A DNA stretch of 64,000 bases from Pseudovibrio exalbescens DSM 16456 (GCF_000422785.1 NZ_KE383919.1:186001-250000), one strand, 5' to 3'. Positions 17,728-27,030 are shown, numbered from the stretch's first letter. The notes: generated from the sequence alone by a model not told the origin. A program made the numbers and translations.

Positions 17728-19409
17728 GAGGCATGACCCTGGTTATACATCCACTGCTTGAGAATAATCGCAGCCTGTACATCATCCAGATCCACTGCAC
17801 GCTCCAGCTTGCGAAGCGCTACGCGGTTGACCATGGTCGGATCTTCATCATCGGCCACGTGAGCGAACTCCGGACCTCCAAGGGCGGCATATCCGCCCTC
17901 AGCGCCCGCTGCCCCTTCCAGAGCGGCCTGCTCTGCATGCCCTTCAGGCAACGCCGCCAACGCAGAGGCATTCGCTGCGTTTTCATCTTCCAGTTCCTGC
18001 TGAGTTGGCAGCAGGAAGGCGACGGCTGGACGAAGACCAAACCAGATGATCATCAACGTAACGACAAGGATTGCCAGTGCGTTGACCAGACTACCCATGT
18101 TGCGCATCAGCGCATCCATTATGGTCTGCTGAGGGATAGGTTGCAGCTGACCTTGTGGTGTGAGGAAGTTCACCGCACTCACAGTGATGCGGTCACCGCG
18201 GCTCTGATCCAGACCTGCAGCGGTGGCGATGATCTGCTCGATTTCCTGAAGCTTTTCATCCAGCTGCTCAGGGGTAATCTCCTCACCAGTGCCGGAGTCA
18301 GCCAGCAGACGATGACGGTCCACCACAACCGCGACAGACAGGCGGTCGATCTTGTAATCATCGAATACGGTTTCGACTGTACGGCTTGAGATTTCATAGT
18401 TTGTTAGTTCTTCACGGCGTTCGTTCTGCTCAGACGAGCGCTCGCCGCCTTGGGCATCGATCTCTTCTTCAGGCAGGTTTTGTTCAACCGTGACCGGTGT
18501 CTCGACACTGGCGTTTTGAGATTGCTCATTTTCACGCACGACGCGGAAGGACCGTTCCACACGGCTTTCGGGATCGAAGATCGTCTCCGAAACGCGCTGT
18601 TGGTCGGTGTCGAGTTGAGCCGAAACGCTGACTTCGAAATTCCCGATTCCAAGATAAGGCAGCAGCGCACGGCGAATGGACGACTGCGCACGCGACACCA
18701 TGGTCTCTTCCAGCATGACCTTGCGGCCAGTAGACGCATTCGCCTCGGCATCACCAGCCGCCAGAAGCTGCCCTTCGGTGTCCAGCACCGTTACACCGTC
18801 TGCAGACAGGTTCGGTACGGCGGCAGCGACGAGATGACGGATGGATTGCGCAAGACTACCCACCTCACCCGGATCTGTGCGAATGAGAACCGACGCCGTC
18901 GGCTTTTGATCTTCGGTGCGAAACGACGCGCGCTCCGGCAACACCAGATGAACCCGGGCGGCCTTGATGCCGCGCATGGATTGAATTGTGCGGGAGATTT
19001 CCCCTTCGAGAGCGCGAACCCGGGTGATGCCTTGCATGAACGAGGTCAACCCAAGCGACCCCATTTCGTCAAAGAGCTCATAGCCAGCGCCAGAGCCACG
19101 TGGCAACCCCTTCTCGGCCAGCAGCATGCGCGCCCGAGCTGTTGACCCAACATCAACCGTGACCACCGAGCCATCGGAACTGACATCGAACGGGATGCCT
19201 GCATTTTGCAGAGCCGTCCCGATCTGACTTACGTCGTCCCGCTCCAGGTTCGCATACAACACTTCCTGTTGGGGACGTGACAGAAGATATGCAGCAACAC
19301 CAATCGCTACAAAGGTGATCAAACCAACAAAGCCAAGGGCGATCAGCCGCTTTGTTCCAAGCTGAGCCAGGTTGGCATAGATTTTTTCTGCGTTTTCGCG
19401 GGCAGCCAT
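17724..19409 (-). CDS. fliF: MS-ring protein FliF
   Basis: About 561 residues with membrane helices near both ends: LIALGFVGLITFVAIGVAAYLL and NALAILVVTLMIIWFGLRP. Ring-building motifs between them include RAARVHLVLPERASF-like KAARVHLVLPE and NYEISSRTVE. The C-terminal tail after the second helix (ALRKLERAVDLDD) binds FliG. I chose the ATG at 19409 (MAARENAEK) because upstream in-frame choices need a TTG. It begins 92 bases after an unrecognised 322-residue gene on the same strand. Confidence 0.95.
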   Translation of the reverse strand: MAARENAEKIYANLAQLGTKRLIALGFVGLITFVAIGVAAYLLSRPQQEVLYANLERDDVSQIGTALQNAGIPFDVSSDGSVVTVDVGSTARARMLLAEKGLPRGSGAGYELFDEMGSLGLTSFMQGITRVRALEGEISRTIQSMRGIKAARVHLVLPERASFRTEDQKPTASVLIRTDPGEVGSLAQSIRHLVAAAVPNLSADGVTVLDTEGQLLAAGDAEANASTGRKVMLEETMVSRAQSSIRRALLPYLGIGNFEVSVSAQLDTDQQRVSETIFDPESRVERSFRVVRENEQSQNASVETPVTVEQNLPEEEIDAQGGERSSEQNERREELTNYEISSRTVETVFDDYKIDRLSVAVVVDRHRLLADSGTGEEITPEQLDEKLQEIEQIIATAAGLDQSRGDRITVSAVNFLTPQGQLQPIPQQTIMDALMRNMGSLVNALAILVVTLMIIWFGLRPAVAFLLPTQQELEDENAANASALAALPEGHAEQAALEGAAGAEGGYAALGGPEFAHVADDEDPTMVNRVALRKLERAVDLDDVQAAIILKQWMYNQGHAS

Positions 19410-19501
19410 ACGCACCTCTGATGCTTTACATTCCTGCCCTATTTTGACCAATAACCTTGCGCGAAGGTGGTGCGGCGATTATTGGCGGAAAACAGCCAGT
19501 T

Positions 19502-20470
19502 TCAAGGGATCGAAATGGGCGAACGCGGCCCATCACCTGACCTACCCAAAGGTGTAATGGCTTGAAAATCGCTCAACCGGCCCTCCGCGATTCCCTGAGA
19601 CGAGCTGGCGAGATGCTCTGCCGTCAGCCCGGCAAGTTGCAACGCTGCCCGCAAGGACAGGCTCTCGTTCACCTTTTCCAACAGGTGGTCGCGCATGGCT
19701 TCGACTTTTTGCCCAAGGGCGGACTGATGGGCATCCAGTCGATTGAGAAAAGCCGCCAAGGTGCCCCTGGCATCCTGAAGTCGCCGCTCAAGGCCTTCAA
19801 CGGCAGAGAGCACCTCAAACAGACGGGCCTCCCCCTCCACGCCCTGTGTCAGGTCCAAAAGATCCATCGTGAGAACCGTCGGGGCGGGTTCAAGGTTGGC
19901 ATCAGGTCGACAGACCGGTTGTTCCAAGGCCCCTGCGCCGTTGCCAGTTATCAAAACCACGCGAGACAGGTTCAACAATGCCTTGGTGACGACCGCGGAT
20001 CCGTCAGCGGCGGTCATGACATCGATTGGCACAGCCAGATATTCAACGTCGGAACGCGCAACGAAGTCCTGGCGCTTGCAGCGCTCCTGCTTGAAGGCCA
20101 ACTGATTGGCGCAACAGGACACTTTTTCCTGAAGGATACTAATTTCCGCTTGCACCTTGCCACGGTCCACTCCCGGCGCACCAGCTTCATTCAGCAAGTC
20201 GCGAATTTGGCACAGGTACCCTATGAGACTGACCTGGAGATCGGCAAGCTCCAGCACCTCCGATGAGCCATCAGCGACCGTTTTGTGGTATGCAGCAACC
20301 ATATCCTGTTCAGGCATGGCCCCATCCTCGCCATGATCGACGGCCAGCGCGGTCCCGACATCGGTTTCCTCACCAAGCACCGTTATCATGCCACACATTG
20401 CCCTGAGCGAAATTCGGCTGGGTTTTGATTGCTTATGGGATTTCGCAGGTTTGGATGGAAAAGGCCGCAT
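19502..20470 (-). CDS. Unrecognised protein leading the fliF unit
   Basis: About 322 residues; I do not recognise the family. The N-terminal 60 residues are basic then acidic. Residues about 80-140 and 220-290 look like coiled coils (LADLQVSLIGYLCQIRDLL; LFEVLSAVEGLERRLQ). There is no membrane segment or signal peptide. Four Cys residues cluster in CQIRD, SCCANQ and ERCKRQD. The ATG at 20470 has GAGG 5 bases upstream. It is the first gene after a shared flagellar box (20591-20608) and the terminator of fliP, and is followed by fliF. A cytoplasmic motor or chemotaxis-linked role is possible but unproven; some rhizobia carry regulator genes near fliF. Confidence 0.7.
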   Translation of the reverse strand: MRPFPSKPAKSHKQSKPSRISLRAMCGMITVLGEETDVGTALAVDHGEDGAMPEQDMVAAYHKTVADGSSEVLELADLQVSLIGYLCQIRDLLNEAGAPGVDRGKVQAEISILQEKVSCCANQLAFKQERCKRQDFVARSDVEYLAVPIDVMTAADGSAVVTKALLNLSRVVLITGNGAGALEQPVCRPDANLEPAPTVLTMDLLDLTQGVEGEARLFEVLSAVEGLERRLQDARGTLAAFLNRLDAHQSALGQKVEAMRDHLLEKVNESLSLRAALQLAGLTAEHLASSSQGIAEGRLSDFQAITPLGRSGDGPRSPISIP

Positions 20471-20590
20471 GCCCCTCACCTTTCCATGGCATAAGGTGCA
20501 TCAGCATGACCTGTCGCCTAGACGCCGACAGCCCCAACACCTTGAATGATTGATTGAGTACACATTGTACACTTGCCAAGTATAGTGAAT

Positions 20591-20608
20591 GAACTTGCTT
20601 CAGCCTGA
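20591..20608 (-). promoter_or_regulatory. Shared flagellar box upstream of the fliF unit
   Basis: The minus strand reads TCAGGCT GAAG CAAGTTC, the same direct-repeat pattern as upstream of flgE and flgB. It is 121-138 bases before the preferred ATG of the first gene, farther than at the other four sites, so either the leader is longer or the start lies elsewhere. Confidence 0.55.
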
Positions 20609-20654
20609 CCAAAGATACAATTTTATTAAGTTAGGCGGGTATCTATTTATGTAA

Positions 20655-20685
20655 AAATACTAAAGGCCGCCTCATTGGACGGCCT
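20655..20685 (-). terminator. Terminator after fliP
   Basis: On the minus strand AGGCCG, a 10-base loop, then CGGCCT, followed by a T-rich run (TTTAGTATTTTTA). It lies 32 bases after the fliP stop and ends the flgB-to-fliP operon. Confidence 0.8.
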
Positions 20686-20716
20686 CCTGAAATTCGCACT
20701 GCGATGTCAGCTTGTA

Positions 20717-21466
20717 TCAGACAAACGATCGGATCAATCCCGCCGTCAGAAGATGCCACCCATCCACCAGGACGAAGAAAAGCACCTTGAACGGCAGCGA
20801 GATGACCGTTGGCGGCAACATCATCATGCCCATGGACATGGTCAGGGTTGCGACGATCAAATCAATGACGAGAAATGGCAGAGCGATCAGAAACCCGATT
20901 TCGAAACCGCGCCTCAGCTCCGATACCATGAAAGCCGGGATCAAAACACGAAGATCGATTTCCTCGACAGGTACGTTGCGGTCGTAGTCAAACGATTCCA
21001 CCGCCAGACTATCAAACAACGCCAAATCCTTTTCCCGCACATTGTTGAGCATGAACTGACGAAAAGGATCGGTCATGCGATCATACGCCTCGGCCTCAGT
21101 GATCTCGTTGGCAATCAACGGCTGGAGACCGTTCTGCCACGCTCGATCAAAGGTGGGCGCCATGACATAAAACGTCATGAACAAGGCAAGAGAAATCAGA
21201 ATGATGTTTGCGGGAGTCGTCTGAAGCCCCATGCCTGACCGCACGAACGACAACGCCACCACAAATCGGGTGAAGCTCGTGACCATGATCAGGATACCCG
21301 GGGCCAGTGACAGCACCGTCAGAATAGCAATGTATTGAATTATCCGACCGGTCGTGCTCGGCTGACCATCAGGCAGTACCGAGGACAGATCGAATTCCTG
21401 TGCCATACCCGCTGTTACGGTCAGAAGCAGAACGGCAACACCGAAAAGGAGCGTTTTCAGCTTCAC
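20717..21466 (-). CDS. fliP: Flagellar export gate protein FliP
   Basis: A 249-residue protein with a cleavable signal peptide (LFGVAVLLLTVTAGMAQ) and four membrane helices. Hallmarks are LVLAPGIL-like LSLAPGILIMVTSFTR, LRSGMGLQ-like VRSGMGLQTTPANIIL and the C-terminal LPFKVLFFVLVDGW. FliP is the main subunit of the export gate. It overlaps fliL (ATGA) and is the last gene of the flgB operon, an order shared with rhizobia. A hairpin terminator follows. Confidence 0.97.
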   Translation of the reverse strand: MKLKTLLFGVAVLLLTVTAGMAQEFDLSSVLPDGQPSTTGRIIQYIAILTVLSLAPGILIMVTSFTRFVVALSFVRSGMGLQTTPANIILISLALFMTFYVMAPTFDRAWQNGLQPLIANEITEAEAYDRMTDPFRQFMLNNVREKDLALFDSLAVESFDYDRNVPVEEIDLRVLIPAFMVSELRRGFEIGFLIALPFLVIDLIVATLTMSMGMMMLPPTVISLPFKVLFFVLVDGWHLLTAGLIRSFV

Positions 21467-21951
21467 TGGATGACCACCGATTCTAGAACCAGTTCATGCA
21501 CTGCATCCCCGCCTCGCATGCGGGCCCGCTCATTCAGATCGTCCTTCAAGCGCAACAAACCTCTGGAGCCTTCCAACTGACGGGGCCCCAGCGTGCGGGC
21601 GTAGACCAATAGATCCTGCTCGATTTCCTTGGCCAGCACATCCCGGTCCATGTCACCAAGGCGGGCGGTTTCAATGACCAACGATGCTTCTATGCGGATC
21701 CAGTTCTCTGAGGAAGACAGCAAGTTGGTCACAATCGGGTTCAGGGACAGAATCTGGCTCTCTTCAGCGTAGATGGGATTTACAATCCCTTCCTGCTCCA
21801 CTTCCCGCTCGGCCAACAACGTGTCATGTACCGTCGTCACCAGCTTGTCGCCCAGAATGTATCCACTCCCCAGCGCAACAAGAGTTACAACAACAAAAGC
21901 TATAACGGTCTCAATCAGCGAAGACTGGCGTTTCAACAAGCCACCGATCAT
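21463..21951 (-). CDS. fliL: Basal-body protein FliL
   Basis: A 162-residue protein with one membrane helix near the N-terminus (IETVIAFVVVTLVALGSGYIL) and a periplasmic domain. That domain has LNPIVTNL, corresponding to the family segment on which the ring of FliL around the stator is built, and RLKDDLNERAR near the end. FliL supports stator function under load. It lies 9 bases after flgH and overlaps fliP. Confidence 0.93.
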   Translation of the reverse strand: MIGGLLKRQSSLIETVIAFVVVTLVALGSGYILGDKLVTTVHDTLLAEREVEQEGIVNPIYAEESQILSLNPIVTNLLSSSENWIRIEASLVIETARLGDMDRDVLAKEIEQDLLVYARTLGPRQLEGSRGLLRLKDDLNERARMRGGDAVHELVLESVVIQ

Positions 21952-21960
21952 GGGTCTCTC

Positions 21961-22668
21961 CTAGTAAGGTGCGATAATGTCCATGACCTGCTGCCCCCAG
22001 CCAGGCTGTTGAACTTCCGTGATGCGACCGCGGCCGCCATACGACACACGAGCCTCTGCAATCTTGTCATAAGGAATTGTGTTGCGGCCTGTTATGTCTT
22101 CCGGTCGCACAATGCCAGCTACCGACAGAACGCGCACCTCATAGTTGACCCGCACTTCCTGCTGCCCACTGATGATCAAATTGCCATTGGGCAACACCTG
22201 CGTAACGACCGCTGCAATGGAAAGCTTGATCTTTTCAGAACGATCAATGGCGCCTTCACCTTTGCTGGTCGTCTTGCCGGACGCGCCAATATTGCCGTTT
22301 GCAGCGCCACTTGATATGGAGCCCCAAGCGAAAGACGCATCTGCCGACGTGCGCGCATCAGAGTTCCGCGAGCGCTCGGATTCATTGTCGATCTGGGCCT
22401 TGTCATCAATCTGGATGGTAACGGTCAGCACATCCCCGATCTTCTTCGCCCGTGGGTCGCGGAAGAAGTCTTGCTCTCCTTCCGCCCACAAACCATGGAA
22501 GGCACGCTTTTCGGATTTGCTCTGAACCGATGTGGCCACGGGTAGCGCGCCAACATTGGGCGCAAGACCGTTGCCAAGCGGCGTCAGCTCCGGTTCCTTG
22601 CCAACGTTCTTCAGCGAATTACATCCGGCCAGTGACAGGGCCATGAACAGAAGAGCTAGTTTCTTCAC
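21961..22668 (-). CDS. flgH: L-ring lipoprotein FlgH
   Basis: A 235-residue outer-membrane lipoprotein. The lipobox is LSLAGC at residues 12-17, so Cys17 would be acylated. Family motifs are LFRDPRA-like FFRDPRAKKIGDVLTVTI, GNLIISGQQEVRVN and IVRPEDI. It forms the L ring in the outer membrane, paired with FlgI. The start overlaps the motE stop by 4 bases. Confidence 0.97.
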   Translation of the reverse strand: MKKLALLFMALSLAGCNSLKNVGKEPELTPLGNGLAPNVGALPVATSVQSKSEKRAFHGLWAEGEQDFFRDPRAKKIGDVLTVTIQIDDKAQIDNESERSRNSDARTSADASFAWGSISSGAANGNIGASGKTTSKGEGAIDRSEKIKLSIAAVVTQVLPNGNLIISGQQEVRVNYEVRVLSVAGIVRPEDITGRNTIPYDKIAEARVSYGGRGRITEVQQPGWGQQVMDIIAPY

Positions 22669-23192
22669 GAGTCGGCCCCTTTTGAATATTTCTGGGTGAG
22701 TAGAGCCATGGTGTCTGTCAGGTATGCCGCTCGTTCAGCTGGCATCTCAGCCAAGATCGCGCCGGCCTGACGAGCCTTCATCTGCATGAGAACAGAAACG
22801 GCGGTGATATCATCCAGCGTGGAAAGCTGCTCGGCGGCTGCCTCGGCGCGCATCTTTGAGTAGATGTCGACAACGTGGCCTTCCGCGCGTTGAAGAATCT
22901 GCTCCCGACGCTCGACCCATTCGCGCAACTCCGCCACCTTTTCGTCTAATTGGGCTATCTTGGCGTTCATCTGTTCTTCTGCATCGAACATTGCGCGCAT
23001 CTGCCACTTCATGCGAATGGCCTCCGCATCTTCAGAAACGTTTTCGCAATAGTTCAGTGCATCCTCGATCGCCTGCTTCGTAACTTCATCAAGGGGCTCT
23101 TGAGTTTCCTGAGCCAGCGATGCCACTGACGCGGCAAAAAGAAAGACGCCGCCGACGCTCGCAAGTTTTAGCGATTTCATGCAAAAAGCCAT
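22665..23192 (-). CDS. motE: MotE-type periplasmic protein (MgtE-N-like domain)
   Basis: About 175 residues. A signal sequence (KLASVGGVFLFAASVASLAQ) is followed by a long charged coiled coil (MNAKIAQLDEKVAELREWV) and a C-terminal MgtE-N-like helical repeat with LMQMKARQAGAILAEMP. In Sinorhizobium MotE is a periplasmic chaperone specific for MotC. I prefer an ATG at 23192 or 23180, just before the signal sequence. A GTG at 23276 overlaps the flgI stop by 4 bases (GTGA) and would add 28 residues, so the start is unsettled. It lies between flgI and flgH, as in rhizobia. Confidence 0.88.
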   Translation of the reverse strand: MAFCMKSLKLASVGGVFLFAASVASLAQETQEPLDEVTKQAIEDALNYCENVSEDAEAIRMKWQMRAMFDAEEQMNAKIAQLDEKVAELREWVERREQILQRAEGHVVDIYSKMRAEAAAEQLSTLDDITAVSVLMQMKARQAGAILAEMPAERAAYLTDTMALLTQKYSKGADS

Positions 23193-23272
23193 CGCACCAT
23201 AAGTCCTGAGGAATGAGTTGAGCTGATCTTGAAGGCGCAAACTTGCCTGTGGCTTGTTGTGCGCCTTCTCAA

Positions 23273-24400
23273 TCACTTGACCACAAGGGTGGCCTGCAGT
23301 GCGCCGGCCCGCTTGATCGCCTGAAGGATGGCAATGATGCCGCTGGGCTTGAGCCCAATTCGGTTCAGGCCATTGACGAGAGTTTGCAGATTCGTTCCGC
23401 CGACAATCTGCAGTTGCCCATCTTCTTCCACCGCCTCGATTTCCGTCCGCGGTACGACCGTGGTCTCACCCTGTTCCGCAAACGGGTTGGGCTGCGATAC
23501 TTCGGGCCGCTCCGAGACACGAACCGTCAGGTTGCCGTGCGTAACAGCGACCGTTGAGATCGTCACGTTCTGGCCAATAACCACTGTACCAGTCCGCTCA
23601 TCCACAACCACTCTGGCAGGCGTGTCTGGCTGCACAAGAAGGCTTTCAATCTGGGAAACAAACCGTACAGGGCTCATGCCTTGCGGTTTGCGGACTTCAA
23701 TAGCCCGGTAGTCCACCTCTTGCGCCATCTTGCGCCCATAACGGGTGGTGGTGAATGCGTTAATGGCATCAGCCACACGGACCGCAGTCTTGAAGTCCGG
23801 GTTCTTCAACTCGAACACCAGCTTGGGCATGTTGGAAAAATAATCCGGAAGCGTCTTTTCGATGAGCGCGCCGTTGGAAATGACACCGGAGGTGGGTACG
23901 CCCTGGGTCAGGTTTTCCGCATCTCCCTCCGCATTGAACCCGGAGACCGAGACCGACCCCTGCGCTACGGCGTACACGTTGCCATCAGCACCCATAAGCG
24001 GAGTGACCAACAACATTCCGCCGCGCAAGGACGATGCATCACCCAACGACCCAATGGAGATATCGATGCGCGAACCATTGCCCACGAACGGTGGCAGGTC
24101 AGCGGTGACAACCACAGCCGCAACATTTTGGGACCGAACCTGCGCTTCTCGTACGTTCACACCCATCCGCTCAAGCATGGATTGCAGGGATTGCTCGGTG
24201 AACGGCGAGTTGCGCATGGTATCGCCCGTCCCGTTCAGACCTATAACCAAACCATAGCCAACGAGTTGGTTATCGCGAATGCCGCGCAGCTCCGCAATAT
24301 CCTTGATGCGAACAAGCGCATTCGCGTTCGCCACCATCAGACAACTGAGAAGACCGGCCCCAAGGGCTCGTGTTACAATCCGCAGAACTTTGGTAAACAC
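23273..24400 (-). CDS. flgI: P-ring protein FlgI
   Basis: A 375-residue periplasmic protein with a signal peptide ending near NANA-L. Family motifs follow: RIKDIAELRGIRDNQLVGYG, LVIGLNGTGD, and MLERMGVNV. The C-terminal half holds the conserved VRVADAINAF, RVVVDERTGTVVIG and LNRIGLKPSGIIAILQAIK. The start appears to be a GTG with AGGGG about 10 bases upstream. FlgI assembles into the P ring in the peptidoglycan layer with help from FlgA, encoded just upstream. Confidence 0.97.
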   Translation of the reverse strand: MFTKVLRIVTRALGAGLLSCLMVANANALVRIKDIAELRGIRDNQLVGYGLVIGLNGTGDTMRNSPFTEQSLQSMLERMGVNVREAQVRSQNVAAVVVTADLPPFVGNGSRIDISIGSLGDASSLRGGMLLVTPLMGADGNVYAVAQGSVSVSGFNAEGDAENLTQGVPTSGVISNGALIEKTLPDYFSNMPKLVFELKNPDFKTAVRVADAINAFTTTRYGRKMAQEVDYRAIEVRKPQGMSPVRFVSQIESLLVQPDTPARVVVDERTGTVVIGQNVTISTVAVTHGNLTVRVSERPEVSQPNPFAEQGETTVVPRTEIEAVEEDGQLQIVGGTNLQTLVNGLNRIGLKPSGIIAILQAIKRAGALQATLVVK

Positions 24401-24403
24401 TTC

Positions 24404-24883
24404 TCAATTACCCCTTATCAGCAAGGTACCATCCGTCTGGACAATCCCCGTTACCTGCTGCCCCGTATCCACGTTGCGTGCCTTGATCATTTCACCGAAC
24501 GCCCCCGACTGAAGCGGCTCGACCACTGCGATAATCTCAAGGCCATTTTCACGGAAAACGAGATTGGTCAGCGTGCCGCGCTTTACTACCAACGGCTCTC
24601 TCAAGGCATTGAGAGGAATTGGCTGTCCTGGCACCAAAGTGCGACGCACTTCCTTGCCAATCGCCCCGTCGGCGCCGCGAACAACGGCCATATCGGCCAC
24701 GCCACGCTTCAAGAAGGCCTTGTCTTGCAACATGCCTTCCCGCACCACATCACCGGGATAGATCACAATTGAGGGCACCGGCAGGTCGATTACACTGTTG
24801 TCTCGCGCCACGGCGGAAGCAGTTATAACCACAGATGCCAGCGCCGCCATGGCGAGGCGAAGATAGGGGCGTGGTCTCGTCAC
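24404..24883 (-). CDS. flgA: P-ring chaperone FlgA
   Basis: A 159-residue periplasmic protein. The first 25 residues are a signal peptide (LAMAALASVVITASAVA). The SAF/FlgA domain follows, with VYPGDVVREGML-like IYPGDVVREGMLQDKAFLK, then PGQPIPLNALREP and GEMIKARNVDTGQQVTG. It helps FlgI assemble. It is shorter than enterobacterial FlgA, lacking the N-terminal domain, which is usual in this group. flgI starts 3 bases after it. Confidence 0.93.
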   Translation of the reverse strand: MTRPRPYLRLAMAALASVVITASAVARDNSVIDLPVPSIVIYPGDVVREGMLQDKAFLKRGVADMAVVRGADGAIGKEVRRTLVPGQPIPLNALREPLVVKRGTLTNLVFRENGLEIIAVVEPLQSGAFGEMIKARNVDTGQQVTGIVQTDGTLLIRGN

Positions 24884-24906
24884 GTTCGCTCTCGCTTTTC
24901 TAGGTT

Positions 24907-25695
24907 TTATCGGATGCCCTTGCTGACCGTGCCAGCCATGTCGTCGGCGGCCTGAATGACCTTGGAGTTCATTTCATAGGCCCGCTGAGCGCTGATCAGC
25001 TCTGTGATTTCCTTGACCGGATCCACATTGGCGGTTTCAAGATACCCCTGCTGGATAACCCCCAGCCCCGGATCACCTGGAACACCTTCAGTCGCTGCGC
25101 CGGATGCTTCCGTTTCACGGAAAAGATTCCCGCCAATCGCCAACAAACCCGCATCGTTCACAAAGGACGCCAGGGACATCTGCCCCAGATCCTGCGGCGC
25201 TTCATCCCCATCAAGGATGGCAAACACCTGACCGCTCTGGTTGATGGAGACGCGAACAGCATCTTCCGGCACAACAATGCCCGGCTGCACTTCATAGCCG
25301 TCCAGCGTCACGAGCTGGCCCTCCGCATTCACGTTGAATGCGCCGGCGCGGGTAAAGAGCGTCTCGCCATCAGGACCGGTGATCTGAAACCACCCCTTGC
25401 CATCAATTGCCAGATCAAATGTGTTGCTCGTTTCAACCAGTGCGCCTTGGGAATGCAGCTTGCGTACAGCCGCCGTCTTTACACCCAACCCTTGCTGAAT
25501 GCCTTCCGGGATCGGCGCTTCACCAGCCTGCGTGGAAATCCCCGCGGCACGGTCGATCTGGTACAGCAGATCGGTGAACTCTGCGCGGGAGGCCTTGAAC
25601 CCGGTCGTGTTCATGTTGGCGATATTGTTGGAAATGACTTCAAGGTTGGTCTGCTGGGCAGCCATACCAGTCGCAGCGATTGCCAGTGCTTTCAT
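24907..25695 (-). CDS. flgG: Distal rod protein FlgG
   Basis: A 262-residue protein, the family's usual length. It starts [15 protein letters not shown] and has the rod signature [19 protein letters not shown]. Central [16 protein letters not shown] and C-terminal [20 protein letters not shown] complete the pattern. FlgG builds the distal rod through the P and L rings. It lies 10 bases after fliE and before flgA. Confidence 0.98.
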   Translation of the reverse strand: MKALAIAATGMAAQQTNLEVISNNIANMNTTGFKASRAEFTDLLYQIDRAAGISTQAGEAPIPEGIQQGLGVKTAAVRKLHSQGALVETSNTFDLAIDGKGWFQITGPDGETLFTRAGAFNVNAEGQLVTLDGYEVQPGIVVPEDAVRVSINQSGQVFAILDGDEAPQDLGQMSLASFVNDAGLLAIGGNLFRETEASGAATEGVPGDPGLGVIQQGYLETANVDPVKEITELISAQRAYEMNSKVIQAADDMAGTVSKGIR

Positions 25696-25705
25696 GGTCT
25701 AGCCC

Positions 25706-26059
25706 CTAGATCGACATTCTGGAGAATTCTTGATAGGCCGAGACGACCTTGTCCCGGATGGCGATGGCACTTTGCAGCTGAATTTCAGCTTCCATCACGG
25801 CCTCGACCACCTTCTGAGCGGAGACTTCGCCCTTGATGCCAGAGATTGACGTTGCTTCCGCTGTCTTTACCGTGTCAGCGGTTTGCTGCATGGCATCGGC
25901 CATCACTTCGGTAAAGCTGGCTTCTTGCGTTTGCGCCGTATCGCCGACCGGCGCGTACTGACGAGTTTCTGCTGCGCCACCAAGTGCCTCTGTCCCAACA
26001 GAGCGGGAACTGGACATCAGGCTACCGACACTGCCCAAACCTTCGATAAATCCAACCAT
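25706..26059 (-). CDS. fliE: Rod adapter protein FliE
   Basis: A 117-residue protein whose C-terminal 60 residues carry the FliE motif: SAQKVVEAVMEAEIQLQSAIAIRDKVVSAYQE-type helices ending in FSRMSI. The N-terminus is disordered. FliE joins the MS ring to the rod and is the first substrate exported. Its ATG shares one base with the flgC stop (TAATG), so the two are coupled. Confidence 0.95.
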   Translation of the reverse strand: MVGFIEGLGSVGSLMSSSRSVGTEALGGAAETRQYAPVGDTAQTQEASFTEVMADAMQQTADTVKTAEATSISGIKGEVSAQKVVEAVMEAEIQLQSAIAIRDKVVSAYQEFSRMSI

Positions 26060-26478
26060 TAACGCGACCTCAACAAGTCAATTGTTCGGGTAATCATTTC
26101 GCGCGACTGCTTCATCAGCGACAACCCGGCCTCATAGGAGCGAGTTGCTTCGCGCATGTCAGAAAGCTCAATGAGCGTGTTCACATTCGGATACTTGACG
26201 TTTCCATTCTCATCTGCAGCCGGATGCGACGGATCATATTCAATACGGAAGGCGCTATCGTCCTTGCCGATGCCATCAACTTCCACCAGCTCCGCACCGA
26301 GCGCACGATCCATCTCGCTCTGAAAAGTAATGGTCTTGCGCTGATAGGGATCAGCCCCTTCGGTCTTGCCCGTGGACTGAACGTTAGCGAGGTTCTCGGA
26401 GACAACGCGCATACGCTGCGATTGCGCATGCAGCCCCGACCCGCTGATTTTCAATGATGCGGCTAAAGGATCAATCAT
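26059..26478 (-). CDS. flgC: Proximal rod protein FlgC
   Basis: A 139-residue protein with the rod signature [22 protein letters not shown] near the N-terminus and the C-terminal block [23 protein letters not shown]. Length and motifs are standard for FlgC, which forms the proximal rod with FlgB and FlgF. It begins 3 bases after flgB. Confidence 0.97.
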   Translation of the reverse strand: MIDPLAASLKISGSGLHAQSQRMRVVSENLANVQSTGKTEGADPYQRKTITFQSEMDRALGAELVEVDGIGKDDSAFRIEYDPSHPAADENGNVKYPNVNTLIELSDMREATRSYEAGLSLMKQSREMITRTIDLLRSR

Positions 26479-26481
26479 GTG

Positions 26482-26865
26482 TCATCGCTTTCCTAAACTA
26501 GCCAGAAGAAGGCCGTGGAACTTCTGCACAACAGCCGTATTCAGCTGATGTGATCGGGCCACTTCACCCGACTTGATCATTTCCTGTTCCAGAGAGACGG
26601 AGTTTTCAGAGGCCGACACCTGCCAAGGCTCAGCCTCCACATTGCGCACATCACGCGCTGTTTCGAAATCGCCGCCCAAATGACCAGAGGTTGTGGCGAT
26701 CATGCCCAACTGCGTCTTGTCGAGAACATCGCGAAAGGGCTCGACATCCTTTGCAGTGTAGCCAGGCGTATCTGCCTGAGAGACGTTCTCGGCAATTGTC
26801 GCCTGCCTGACGGACAGCCAAGTGGATTGGCGCGAAGCAAGATCGAACAAGTAAACCGGTTCCAA
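26482..26865 (-). CDS. flgB: Proximal rod protein FlgB
   Basis: A 127-residue protein. The start is a TTG giving MEPVYLFDLASRQ, the expected FlgB opening, with GGAG 7 bases upstream. The only nearby ATG upstream reads straight into a stop. The rod signature is VRQATIAENVSQADTPGYTAKD, and the C-terminal helix has EQEMIKSGEVARSHQLNTA. It is the first gene of a ten-gene operon ending at fliP. A shared flagellar box lies 46-63 bases before the start. Confidence 0.95.
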   Translation of the reverse strand: MEPVYLFDLASRQSTWLSVRQATIAENVSQADTPGYTAKDVEPFRDVLDKTQLGMIATTSGHLGGDFETARDVRNVEAEPWQVSASENSVSLEQEMIKSGEVARSHQLNTAVVQKFHGLLLASLGKR

Positions 26866-26910
26866 AACGCTACTCCATGGATCACATTAGTGACCCTTGG
26901 GTACCAATCG

Positions 26911-26928
26911 AATCTTGCACGAGCCTGA
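26911..26928 (-). promoter_or_regulatory. Shared flagellar box upstream of flgB
   Basis: The minus strand reads TCAGGCT CGTG CAAGATT. It is the closest match to the flgE site: the first 9 bases, TCAGGCTCG, and the GCAAG are identical. It is the only striking feature between flgB and the terminator at 27003-27030. Confidence 0.6.
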
Positions 26929-27002
26929 CGGCCAAAGCCATTCAGACCCACCACCGCCGGTTGATGGCACCAGATGCCCGTACCCAAAGCAGGACACACC
27001 AA

Positions 27003-27030
27003 TAAAAAAGGCCCGCACCAAGTGCGAGCC
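27003..27030 (-). terminator. Terminator of the motA-flhB block
   Basis: On the minus strand GGCTCGCAC, a 3-base loop, then GTGCGGGCC, followed by TTTTTTATT. It lies 27 bases after the stop of the gene at 27057-27560 and separates that block from flgB. Confidence 0.9.

Noticed and set aside
23681-24772. A 363-codon plus-strand frame opposite flgI and flgA
   Set aside because: It crosses the junction of two conserved minus-strand genes and looks like random translation.
11917-26900. CAAGGGTC downstream of the shared boxes of flgE and flgB
   Set aside because: It occurs at only two of five sites and at different distances from the box, so chance cannot be excluded.
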